From contig OY365815.1 of the NCBI GenBank assembly GCA_959347315.1, positions 13,636,736 through 13,700,735 of the forward strand: a stretch of DNA of 64,000 nucleotides, written 5' to 3'. Within the stretch, counting starts at the first letter, position 1. Each line of letters begins with the position of its first letter. This document shows, in pieces, positions 34,200-45,000 of this stretch. The DNA comes from Bimastos eiseni (taxonomy: Eukaryota; Annelida; Clitellata; Crassiclitellata; Lumbricidae). The notes under the pieces are model-generated. The model ran no database searches, had not been told where the DNA came from, and saw only the letters and a program-made list of their open reading frames with translations. The position numbers and the translations under genes are program-made.

Positions 34200-34800
34200 A
34201 TCAATCAATGGGACTTGATATAGCGCCCCTTCAAGATCTCTACTCAGAAGTTCTCTCTCCCTCTATATATATATATACATACAATTATATATATATAATC
34301 TTATAAATAAATAAGGCTTTCTGTGTGTCCCTCTGTCTCGCAATGCATTTTCACAGTTTTACAGCTATTGACTCGAAACCTTCGCCGTTGTCTCGGGGAA
34401 CACGTAGGACATGCAGTAGATGGATTCCTAGACCCCACAGCCGGCCTGTTTCCGTGGCCAAAAACTTAACGGCGCACCTCTCACACACCCTTAAAAGCAA
34501 AGTTTCCTTCTTATTCACCAGGATCGTGTCACTTGCGACATATCATACACGCACCAGGTATGCATTATCGCTTGCACATTCGGTCACGTTGGTATGTACT
34601 ATAAACACTTTATATACGTGTATATCTAAATTCTGTGTATGTGTCTGTATCTCCGTTTATGCATTTGCGCACTTTTACAACTATTCACTCGAAACCTTCG
34701 CCGTTCGCTTGGGAAACACCTCGGACACCAAGTAGAGGGGGCGGCCGCCGTCTTCCTCGTCGCCAGGGCCGAAACCTGTCTTTACAGCTAATATAGGTCC
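34200..34800 (-). mobile_element. Two antisense copies of the 9945-10640 repeat family
   Basis: A TTGATATAGCGCCCCTTCAA head (other family) leads into (TA)n. Then TTTCTGTGTGTCCCTCTGTC...TTTTACAGCTATTGACTCG AAACC occurs at 34318-34400, and a diverged repeat of the same block (GTGTCTGTATCTCC...CTATTCACTCGAAACC) at 34640-34700. The block GGCGGCCGCCGTCTTCCTCG matches the reverse complement of 10480-10500. Confidence 0.6.
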
Positions 34801-34806
34801 CTAGCT

Positions 34807-34827
34807 AATATATATATATATATATAT

Positions 34828-34867
<40 letters not shown>
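34807..34867. repeat. (TA)n microsatellite
   Basis: Near-pure TA dinucleotide repeat interrupted by TATAAATA. Confidence 0.9.
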
Positions 34868-34868
<1 letters not shown>

Positions 34869-35125
34869 CAGTACTTTCATCACATCCTGTCAGACTCTAT
34901 GGCTTTGTTCAGTGGACATAAAAGCCATACATTTATGTGCAATAATCAGTGTTGGCACGAGACCAAAACCTCGAGACCAAGACCAAGACCGGGTGGTCCG
35001 AGACCAGGACCGAGGGTCCAAGACCAAAACCGATACTCTTTTTTTATAAACAACTCGATTTATTAAGACGCTAAAACGGAATAACACGCTTAAAACACGC
35101 TTTAATTTTATTGCTGAAGAATACT

Positions 35126-36031
35126 GTAACGGTTTAGGGGTACGCTTACTTAGTGTTAGCCTGTTGTGTACACTTGTCTACTGTGTTCTTTCTACTGTGG
35201 TATCTACCTGCTGTATACGCTTATCTACTATCTACTGTAGTCTATCTACTATCTACTGTAGTCTATCTACTATCTACTGCAGTCTATCTACTATCTACTG
35301 TAGATAACTACTATCTACTGTAGATAACTACTATCTACTGTATCCTATCTACTGTAGTCTATCTACTATCTACTGTAGTCTATCTACTATCTACTGTAGA
35401 TATCTACTATCTACTGTCTCTTATCTACTGTGTGTCTCTACTGTCTACTGTCTCCTATCTACTGTATATCATCTACTATCTACAGCAAATTAGTATCAAA
35501 GAAGAGTTCGCCCGGATAATCGTCGTCGTCGTCTGGAGATCGTCATCGGGGAGCCTTGTAGATTCGGCTTCGGCCTTGCAGTCTCGGCGCCTAGGAAGCA
35601 CGAATAGTCGTCGTGGATATAGTCGTCGTAGATTTGCGATAGTCGCCGTCAGCCATTGACGTAGCATAGTAGTCGCCCTCAGCCATTGACGTAGCGTTGC
35701 AATTACTCGTTAGTTATCAACGTAGGGCGTATTGAGGGGGTGAGATACTGACTGTTTCCGAATGGTCGCTACAGAAGTATTGTTTTCCGTTGTACATTAA
35801 AAGAGGATTATCGAACAAGCGTGTCTTATTCTCGCGTCACCAAGAGGGTTATCGAACAAGCGTGTCTTATTCCATGCGTCATCCAGAAAGGAGCTATTTA
35901 AACCTTAAATGGTTGGTCTTCAGCACACCAGTGAAGCCTTACTCAGCGGACTGCAGCTCGAACTACCCCCATATCGGACGGGGCTGCAAGTCGTCATCCT
36001 GGTCACTGTCGAATAGGCCCCGTTCCGTTAC
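35126..36031. mobile_element. 906-bp nested transposon with 6-bp target duplication
   Basis: The ends GTAACGG and CCGTTAC are inverted repeats flanked by AATACT at 35120-35125 and 36032-36037. The related element at 38739 is continuous across this point, confirming an insertion. It carries the TCTACTATCTACTGTAG minisatellite and a GTCGTCGTC-rich stretch. No transposase is recognised. Confidence 0.7.
35205..35475. repeat. ~21-bp minisatellite (TCTACTATCTACTGTAGTCTA)
   Basis: About 12 imperfect units built from TCTACTATCTACTGTAG with variable linkers (TCTA, ATA, ATAAC). It lies inside the nested element at 35126-36031. Confidence 0.9.
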
Positions 36032-36737
36032 AATACTAATCTTAATAATGGTCCAGAAAACAGTTTTACCGGTCAGTCTGAACTTTTGCGGATTCAGCCC
36101 TTGGCTTCGGCCTGAGAATATCGCATTATAAATTACTTACAGTATACGATAGGTTCTAAATAAGACATCTGAACAAGTAGATTAACGTTTGAATGGTGTA
36201 CTCGGAATTGTAGGTTAACAGTGACTATTCGTGGCCGACCACATAATTATTAGATTGTTCCAAAACCTTGACATTTGTGAAAGCAAATTTTCAAATGGCT
36301 GGTTCCGTTGCAAATTCATTTTTTGCCGATAGTAACATGTATATATAGATGGTCATCACGTCATAAATCGATAACAAGCGCGTAGGGCCTAAACATCCGA
36401 ATGTCTCTACTAATCGAAAATAACCGACAAACATCAAAGAAATTCCTCTGATACAGCAAATGACCAAGAGCGCTAACCTAAGACGGTGACCAATCCCAAG
36501 ACCGTTCCTTTAAAGACCAAGACCAAGCCCGACGCAGTCGAGACCAAGACCAAGACCGATGGTCCAAGACCAAGACCGATGGTCCAAGACCAAGACCGCA
36601 GTTTTCCAGTCTCGAGACCACATCCTGGCAGTAATCAATCAATCAATTAATGGAACTTGATATAGCTATCGAATGGTATCGACGTTCTGTCGTATATTTC
36701 TGAACTATATATATACAGAGAGAGTTCAGGGAGTTCA

Positions 36738-36870
36738 TTTTGCACACAGAACAAAACCTTTGAGTCTGAGAGATTCTGTAAGATACTATAGTATGTATAT
36801 AAATATATATTTATTTATTATAGTACCTTACAGAACCTCTCAGACTCAAAGGTTTTGTTCTGTGTGCAAA
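36738..36870. mobile_element. Inverted-repeat element (52-bp arms)
   Basis: Arms 36738-36790 and 36818-36870 (TTTGCACACAGAACAAAACC...) are reverse complements with two mismatches. The AT-rich centre is ATGTATATAAATATATATTT. This is a fold-back MITE. Confidence 0.85.
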
Positions 36871-37359
36871 AGAGCCATTTGTCGTTGCCTGGTTTATCCT
36901 AGGGCGTTGGTGTTTTATGAAGTCCGTTTCAGTCCGCCTTCTAGTGTGTCACGCATGAGTGGTGAAGCATAGCAGAGGATAATGCAAACGTACTTCCAAA
37001 GTCGTTTCATTATGCCTTTTAGCTCAACATGGCATTGGATGGATCTGCCTTCTAATATTGTTATAAGTTCCCAGTTGCGGGACATCAGTCTTAAATTTGG
37101 ACAAAGAATGCTTCGAACAAGTTCACAGAGATCGTTGGTTGTGAAGTAGACCTAAAGTAAGTTGAATCAGTCTACCTATCAGATGTAGTTTAATGCACAT
37201 AACTTGAATGATATTATTCGATAGTAGTACAAGCCTACGGTATCATACAAAATGTAATGCTTCTCAGAGTCAACAAGTCTTTAGTGGCAAAGGTATTGCG
37301 ATCATATATACCGCGTTAAGCTATGTTAGTAACCTCATATACATATACTGGTCAAATAA

Positions 37360-38080
37360 GGAGTAGAATTTAACTGTGGGCAGCCGTGCATGGCGCACAT
37401 TACGTAATAGATCTTGATTAGATACCGCCTAGCGAAAGGTGTTGCGGGTATCGAACTTGCTTTCTTTGCTCTCCACACTAGCGTGGTATCCATTACTCTA
37501 TCCTACTTACAGGGCGCATAGTCACTCCCCTCTCTCAACCTCACTTCTGACTTTCAGACATCGCTCACAATTCCCTATCCTGCCACCAAAACAAGTATCC
37601 AACGCTGCACCCGTCCACGTCTCTGGAATGATGTTCCTCCTGGTTACCGCACATTCCCGGCTTCTTCACCATCACAGCCAATCACCCATTGACGGCGATC
37701 CCGAGTGGATCCACTCGCTAGGGGGACAAGTCCTTCACCTTTTACAGAGAGGGGACAAGTTATACGTGTGTTCCCCACATTTCCAACCCCTCTCGTTGGG
37801 TGTCCCCCACCTGTCAAAACGAGATCCCCGCCTCTACAATCACCCGCCACTGTCTGCCTCCGGCTCCTCTACCCCTCGGGGTTTTCACTCGCTAGTAGCT
37901 ACTGAAGTCTCACCTCTCAAGAGCTCTTCGAGAACGTCGATTCATCTGACCAGCCACCTTCCAATTTTAACTTAAACGACATCAACCCCTCATTCGGGCT
38001 ACCCCTCGGACAGCCCACCTGACTTGACGCAAAGCTCGTGAACAAGCTGGGGCCCTGCATCTAGTTTTCAAATGGTGATT
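37360..38080. mobile_element. SINE (antisense) followed by CR1-like LINE 3' fragment (+)
   Basis: 37360-37500 is an antisense SINE: AGAATTTAACTGTGGGCAGC...CATTACGTAA, as at 31140. From 37580 the plus strand resembles a LINE ORF2 C-terminus out of frame: the translation around 37610-37670 gives WNDVPPGYRTFPASSPSQP. The block CAAGTCCTTCACCTTTTACA...AAACGAGATCCCCGCCTC recurs at 61500-61640. It ends with GCTCGTGAACAAGCTGGGGC CCTGC, the LINE tail. Confidence 0.55.
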
Positions 38081-38738
38081 TATAAATTTGTTGACTATGA
38101 TTACTCATTTATGCATACATGCATGGTAATTCCATGATTATGATCATAGACAGTAATTGCAATTCACCGTTGCACAGCAATTGAATCGGTACAACGAGAT
38201 GTCGTGCGCATGCGCGCTCGCCCTTTTCGAAGTCTTCTGGAAAAGCGAAACCGAAATACTAGACTGTCGAAAATCGGGAAACCTTTACTGAAGAGCAGGC
38301 GCAACGATATTGATCGAATGGTGGATTGTGCGTTACAAGTCTTAACACATTGCAGACGAGATCATACGCCAACGACGTCGGTGAATGATTTGGCACAATG
38401 CTTTAACTGCGATTATAACTATAGTGTATTCTGAGGTTCCGACACGTTTTGACCTATGAATTCCATTCGGATGACACAGAGCATTTATTTATTATTACGT
38501 GTATTGAGTACGTTTTGTGAATATTAAGCTTGATTCTGCTCCGTCTCGGTTAGTATTCGTAATCGTTATAGTCTCAATCCATACAGTTTAGCATGCAGCA
38601 GAAGGGCATATAATAAAGAAGTGCCAGGCCCGAAAAACGCATCAGTCGCGAGTTACGCCTGCAAATCAAATTACTACAGCAATATTCTGCTATAAACTAT
38701 AAAGGATACATGCTGGAGTAAAGCACAGCTGCGCCATA
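38081..38738. other. No gene recognised
   Basis: The only frame (38204-38434, 76 codons) starts in a CpG-rich patch, is very basic, and has no family resemblance. It is left uncalled. Confidence 0.35.
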
Positions 38739-39246
38739 GTAGTGCTGGGCACAAGACCAAAACCTCGAGACCATGACCGAGAGGTCCAAGACTGAGAAGT
38801 CCAAGACCAAGGCCGGGTGGCCCGAGACCAAGACCTAGACCCATACTCTTTTTTTTAAAAACAATTCAATTTATTAAGACGATAAAACGGAATAACACGC
38901 TTAAAAGTTAATTTTATTGCTGAATAATGGTCCAGAAAACAGTTTTAGCTGCCACTCTCTGAACTTTTGCGGGTTCTGCCCTTGGCTTCGGACTGAGAAT
39001 ATCACGCTATAAATTACTTATAGTATACATATATAATAGGCCTGTGATAGGCAAATACTTTAAAACATCTGAACAAATAGATTAACGTTCCGTTTGAATG
39101 ATGTAGACCTACTTGTACTCGGAATTGTAGGTTAACAGTGACTATACGTGGCCGACCACATAATTATTACATTGTTCCAAAACTTTGACATTTGTGAAAG
39201 CAAATTTTGAAATGTCTGATGCCGTTTCAAATGCATTTTTTGCCCA

Positions 39247-39265
<19 letters not shown>
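38739..39265. mobile_element. Second copy of the GAGACCAAGACC hAT-like element
   Basis: It starts TAGTGCTGGGCACAAGACC. It collinearly matches 34947-35119 and 36038-36345 of the first copy without the nested insertion. It runs into a (CA)n/(TA)n microsatellite, and its right end is not identified. Confidence 0.6.
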
Positions 39266-39323
<58 letters not shown>

Positions 39324-39324
39324 G
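39253..39324. repeat. (CA)n(TA)n microsatellite
   Basis: About 24 CA units followed by about 11 TA units. Confidence 0.95.
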
Positions 39325-39924
39325 GACACACTTTAAAGCCCTTATGCACAGCACGAACAGCGTTATTATGGGCCTAATGTTGCATGAATCAGTATGATAT
39401 TTTAATTGTGATATATATCCAACTATACTTTTTGGGGATGCAAAAGGAGTGACCAGCCTTTATATGGGGTGACCATGACACCCCGGGCCACCCCTAAGAA
39501 TCGCCACTGCAGTTTTACTATTGGCTAAATCCGGGATCTCCACTTATTCCTTAGCCCCATTTGTACGTTTGTCTTCCTCACGACTTCTATTGCAAAACTT
39601 TCCTCGCACCGCCTCCTCAGAGTCCGCCAAACCCTCATAGTTTTGAGGCATAGGCCTACAGGACACATGAACGGTAGCAGATGGATTTATAGTCATTGAA
39701 TCAATGGAATTCGACTTCAACAGTTGCTTTATAAAATATTTGATTGATTAGATGGCTGTAGACCCAAACAATGGGCTTTTAACAATTATTAAAAACAAAT
39801 ATACCTACTTCACTACTTACTGACTGACTTATTTCGCATTATATTATTTTTATAACAAAAATTTCTTCTTTTTGAAAGTGAGAAGAAAAACTCTTTTTTA
39901 ATGATTCAGGTCAAAGACTTTGAC

Positions 39925-39984
39925 ATGAAGAGTCAGAAAGCGAGGGCCAATGGCAGAAGAATACTCGAAGAAAAGAAAACTTGA
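39925..39984 (+). promoter_or_regulatory. Overlapping upstream ORF at the sacsin start
   Basis: An ATG at 39925 opens a 19-codon frame ending in TGA at 39982-39984, overlapping the sacsin ATG at 39950 in another frame. In the sacsin frame a TGA at 39926 closes the region upstream, so 39950 is the first usable start in this exon. An acceptor-like TTTTTTTAATGATTCAG ends at 39909, suggesting a further 5' untranslated exon. If both ATGs are in the mRNA, the uORF would reduce sacsin initiation. Confidence 0.4.
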
Positions 39985-41955
39985 AGACGAAAGTATTTGC
40001 TCCAGAAAGAACAGGAAAATTGAAGACAAAATGATTCACTCCAGTTCTGATGATCAGGATCCAGGTTATCTCTTTTGTAGTAATGTCTTGTAGCAGTAAT
40101 AGCTTTTATAACGCTACTATTTAGTAGCCACAATAACGCCCGAATGTTGCTGCCTTGCCAGAGCATTTGGCATATAGGCCTATGGTCAGTGGATCATCTA
40201 TAAGCAAGCGGTTACCTATGGTTACGATTAGATGAATAATCATTCTGGCCTTACCGCAATACTGTTCTTTAGACCTGCTGCTTGTTTACCTGTGAATATT
40301 TTGATTCTTTTAACTGACTTTCAAAGCACTTCACCTTGTCAGTTAACTCCCGAACTATTGATCAGGATTTCTGCCATGTTTAGCACCCAAGTTTTTCGGA
40401 GAAACTTTGACTTGTGTGCGTAACCAATAAACGAGCAAATGAACTTCAAGTCTGCTTGCTCTAGCTATGGCCGCTGATAAAATTAGCTAATATTGGCCGG
40501 ATAAGTGATAACCTAGGTCGATGACTGTACAGTGATTGTCCACGGCACCAGATGACACCCAACGAGCTGCGGATTCGGCCTTCTCTCCGCTGGTCACTGT
40601 GGTCAGAAGATGCAATGAAGTGTCTTTGATCGGAAGAACTTTGAACTGCGTTATATATATAAGGGTTGTACCGAATAGGCGACTTTTACTATTCGGCCGA
40701 ATACGAATAGTGTACAAACTAGGTCTACCGACCAATTTCAAAATATCAAATGTGAGCAAAACTTAATTTCATTCATAAACTAAAAGTAAAGAGTTAACTT
40801 CATGTAATTTTTACATCCTCCTGCCAGTCTGTGTGATGGAACTAATTGAACTAAACTTAGAAATGAGACGGTTGACACTGCGATATCGTGGTTCAGAGAG
40901 TAGAGACCTACTTCAGTCCACTCGATTATGGCAGCCGCCGTTTGTGCAGAAACAGATGTCACATGACCGCTATTCGTATTCGGTCCGAGCGCTACCATTC
41001 GGCCTAACACTGAATAGCGGTTTGGCCCACTATTCGGCTCCAAAGCGAATACGAAGCGAATATTCGGTACAGTCCCAATATATATTTATATATACTATTA
41101 TATATATGTGATAATGGTGAGTTCTCTGCCCGTTGGCAGGTCCACTGGCTTCACGCCACCCTGGGATGAGGTGAGTGAGGTAGTTGCATGTTGCCTTCCT
41201 CGTATATATATATATACATACATATATATAGAGAGAGCATGCGCTAGTTTACTTTGGAAATACCCTTTCGCAAAAGGAGATGTTCATTGGCACTGAAGCT
41301 TTATTAAGCACGTCCATGAGTCTGAGTCTGTCTATCCGTAGATCTTGGGAGCTTAATCTTTGGCTTATAAAAAGTATGTTATGTGAATTTCTGCTTCAGT
41401 CGATTTCAATGAAGGGATAGTTCTTCCATCGCTGATAAAGCAACTGCGTAGCATCCTTGATAAGTATCCGGATGACGGGCAAATACTCAAGGTCAGTAAG
41501 CCATTATGTTAGACTAAGCATTTTATTCTGTTTTAGGGCTGTTAGCGATAAAATTCTTGTAATTGAAACGATATGGCTGATATATCCCGGCACCGAAAGG
41601 AAACGAGAGGATTGGCTATTGCGGACTGTTGATTTGGCGTAGCGCCGATTAATAAGCTGGTCTCCCTGACGTGGATTTTGTGGGCACTGAGAAATTTTCG
41701 AGGATTTGCATAAAATTAGTATTTACGGAAGAGATTGATTTTGATATTAAAATGTTTATTGGTTGAGGACGATCTTAGAATATGTTCTAGTAAAGAGTTC
41801 CAATCCTCTGGAATGGCTGCTTCAAACATTCTGTTTCTCTAAGCAACAACTGTCAAACTTAAAAGGGCCCGTAATCATATTATGTCAGTGGAGTATAAGA
41901 AGTTCATAGACGGAGACTGGAGTGAGAGGAGAGACAGACAGACAGACAGGGAGAG

Positions 41956-42000
<45 letters not shown>

Positions 42001-45000
42001 AAGAAAGGTCAACAGCACAGAACACGCGTCAATCTGGGAACCAACAGAAGTGCGAGCGACCTGTAAGACACTTCAATGGACACCACCTGGTGATGCACTT
42101 CGTTGAGAAAGCTTCGACGTCGTTCAAAGGTGACAGGTCGTGTGCTTGGAATGGGTTCCCGTTCTTCTGGAGTGGATCCTGTGCCTCGGTTATTTTGCAT
42201 TCAATAGTAGGCCTATACAATCTCGAATTAAAAATACCAGTAGGCACATCCCTGTTCTTTGTAGAATTTAGAAAATAATTTTTGAATTAATACGTTTTTA
42301 TTGTTTCACTATTAATTATTTCACTATTACAAACGTCATGTTAGTTTCACGTCTATCACCGTTATTGTGTACAGCGGATTCTTTCATCGTCGAAGGTCAA
42401 TGACAACTTTAGATTTAATTCTAAGTTAGAGCAGATAATTTTCTTCCAGATTATACTAATGCGGTACCATACCACGCATAGCACATCATTGCAGTAGCCG
42501 ATACCGATTGTGATTCCGATTATTTTGAGATTTTATATTTTTGCTCTTTTATAGCGTTTATTGTGAAAAACTAGTACATTTATTTAAACAATTTTCTGAC
42601 CATCTGGCGAGTGATGATCAATATTTTTCACTTTGCATCGTGTAGGCTACCAGTAAAAACAGTCAATCTTGCTCGAGTATTGATTCAAGAGAAGAGAATG
42701 CATAACATACAACTATTCAATTGCTATCTTCTCTGCAGGAGATCATACAGAATGCTGAAGATGCTGGTGCTTCTAAAGTAATTTTCCTCATCGACAACAC
42801 CACATACGGCACGGATGTCTCGAGATTGCACCACGAAGGCCTCGTCAAGTATCAGGTATCGTTGCCGTCGAATCAGATGGACTGAGTGGAAAATGAACGT
42901 GATGCTATCGTGATTTGTAGGTCTGGGCATTTGCGGAGGCTTAAATGATTGTAATCGATCTAACATCTTCATTCGCTTCTTCTCTTCTTTTACTTCTTCT
43001 ACTTCTTCTTCTTTTTCTTCCTTTTCTTTTTCTTCTTCCTTTTCTTCTTCTTCCTCTCCCTCTCCCATTCCTTCCTCCTAGGCAGCAGCGTTGGTTAAAT
43101 TAGATGCTCAACGTACTAGAGCCTTGCATGGCTGCTGACGGTTAAATTCGATTCCTGTTATAAATTAGTCATCATTCGTTCATAAAATGTTTGTAATCGT
43201 ACTATCATTTTGAAATTAGAGGAAACTTATTCTTCTTCTTCGACTAATATTTCAACAACCAACTTCATAAGTTTTTCAGATGGTGCCTTTCTCTCCAGGG
43301 GCCTGCTCTGTATGCCTACAATGACGCCGTCTTTCGTTATGCCGACTGGAAAGGTATCCGAATGTTTGACAACAGCGTTAAGGCGGATGATCCGCTGAAG
43401 ATTGGACGTTTTGGTCTAGGATTCAAATCCGTGTTTCATATGACTGGTACGCATCAATGATGTATCTTTAATAATCTAAGCAAGTGGTAATAACTTATAT
43501 TACGTCATTAATCGATCTAGCGCTAACCTAATTGATGTGTATTCATGAAGAAAGTTTCATCGGTAATTAAACGCCCCGAAAGTTGGGGTAGAGATGGGGA
43601 GTGAATCTTCACTGTTGGGCGACGGGTATCCTCTTTTAGTTCCTAGTTCAGGCAGCCGATCTCAAATCGGATGTGCCCAATCTTAGATCCGGCAGAATCA
43701 AGTGGAATCGCTGGCTGAGTGCTAAGGACTTTAAATGACATTCTTGCAGGAGTTCCTCTCATCTGTTTTCCCAGTACATTTATAAGGTTCGCTTTCTGTG
43801 GTCCACATTTTAACTCCTCCGCTGGTTGCACTCTGCAAGTGCCAGTCCCAAGCCTGGATAAAGGAGGAGGGCGACGCTAATGATCTCTGTTATCACACAG
43901 TGTCGTTAAACTACAACTAACTTAATGTCCACATTTTACACATTATAGCGACCATCTTACCAAACATTAATCTATAAACTATTTACAGATCTACCGAGTA
44001 TCTTTAGCAGCAAAGGCATTGGTTTCATCGACCCACTCAAGGAATGCTTTGAATACCAACCACCAGATGACGACGAAACAGTAAAAACAACAGCCTTCTT
44101 TTGGCATCTCGACCAAGACCACGAAAAGATCACAAGACTTAAGGACCAGTTCGAACCGTTCATTCAGCCGTTGTTTGGAGTGACCCCAGAGACATTCCAA
44201 AGCAAATACTTCAACGGAACCGTGTTTCGATTTCCATTTCGTACTGCGGCGATAAAGTCACGCATCTCGAAGACAACCTATGACAGAGAAAAGGTTCTCG
44301 AACTTGTGCGTAGTCTTGAGGCTAATGCCCACCACATTTTGTTGTTTCTGAGAACAATTAAGTGCGTCGAAGTCTACGAAAAGACGCGAGATGGAAAAAC
44401 TGTCAAGTTGCTCGACATAAAGATAGAGGAGTCGTACCGGAAGCTGATGGAAAAAAAGCTATCGGAGTTCAAGCGTAAGATAAATGTTGAATGGAGAGAG
44501 GAACTGTCTGTCTCAGTAACATATCCGATTGCAATGAACGTCAACATCTGGAATGCTGGTACACCCACCAACAAGACCAACGTGTGGTTGGTGTCTCAGT
44601 ATTACGCTGGAGTCGAAGAAAGTCCAGCTGTGACTCTATCAAGCGACAAGGGTCACTTGCCTCTGGTGGGCGTGGCTCTACCCATAAAAGCGTCAAGTGG
44701 ACAAACAATTTGCGATAACGAGCCGGAAGGTCACGTGTTCTGCTTTCTTCCCCTTCCCTTGGAGAAGAGAAGTCCGACGGGACTGACTTTCCACGTCAAC
44801 GGAAACTTCGCGGTCGATCAGAATCGTCGCCACATCAAATGGCCGTCAGCCGACCGTGATACGACACGCCTGACCGACGATGCACATATCTGGAACCATT
44901 TCCTAGTGAACGTTGTCCTCCCGAAGGCCGCAATTGGTGTGATTGCCTACTTGGCTCAACTGCGACTATCTGAAGATGACATTCCGGCGCATTTCTTAGG

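Larger units (their letters stand above)
31456..34200. other. LSM12 3' region and intergenic repeats
   Basis: The LSM12 3' UTR is presumed to start here, but no single poly(A) signal stands out (AATAAA-type sites at ~32441 lie in a SINE tail). The frame at 31465-31797 has no recognisable domain. Named repeats are listed separately. At ~33000-33050 a block with GGCCTGCGGGCCGGCTCTTT resembles hAT MITE ends. Confidence 0.4.
34947..36631. mobile_element. 1.7-kb hAT-like element rich in 'GAGACCAAGACC' repeats, carrying a nested insertion
   Basis: It begins CAGTGTTGGCACGAGACC and ends GAGACCACATCCTGGCAG. Both ends hold arrays of AAGACCGATGGTCCAAGACC-type repeats. A second, shorter copy at 38739-39265 shares CTCTTTTTTT...TTTATTAAGACG, AACGGAATAACACGCTTAAA and GGCCGACCACATAATTATTA. 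The second copy lacks the 906-bp insertion at 35126-36031. No transposase is seen and no clear target duplication was found. Confidence 0.6.

Noticed and set aside
34325..34735. 136-codon plus-strand frame
   Set aside because: It lies across two antisense copies of a dispersed repeat and (TA)n; no protein signal.
35165..35475. CRISPR-like array
   Set aside because: Repeats are contiguous minisatellite units without unique spacers, in animal DNA.
37439..37975. 178-codon plus-strand frame
   Set aside because: It is a shifted read of LINE 3' sequence; the recognisable WNDVPPG block is in another frame.
42724..43068. Glu/Lys-rich minus-strand frame
   Set aside because: It is the complement of a CTT tract plus a sacsin exon.
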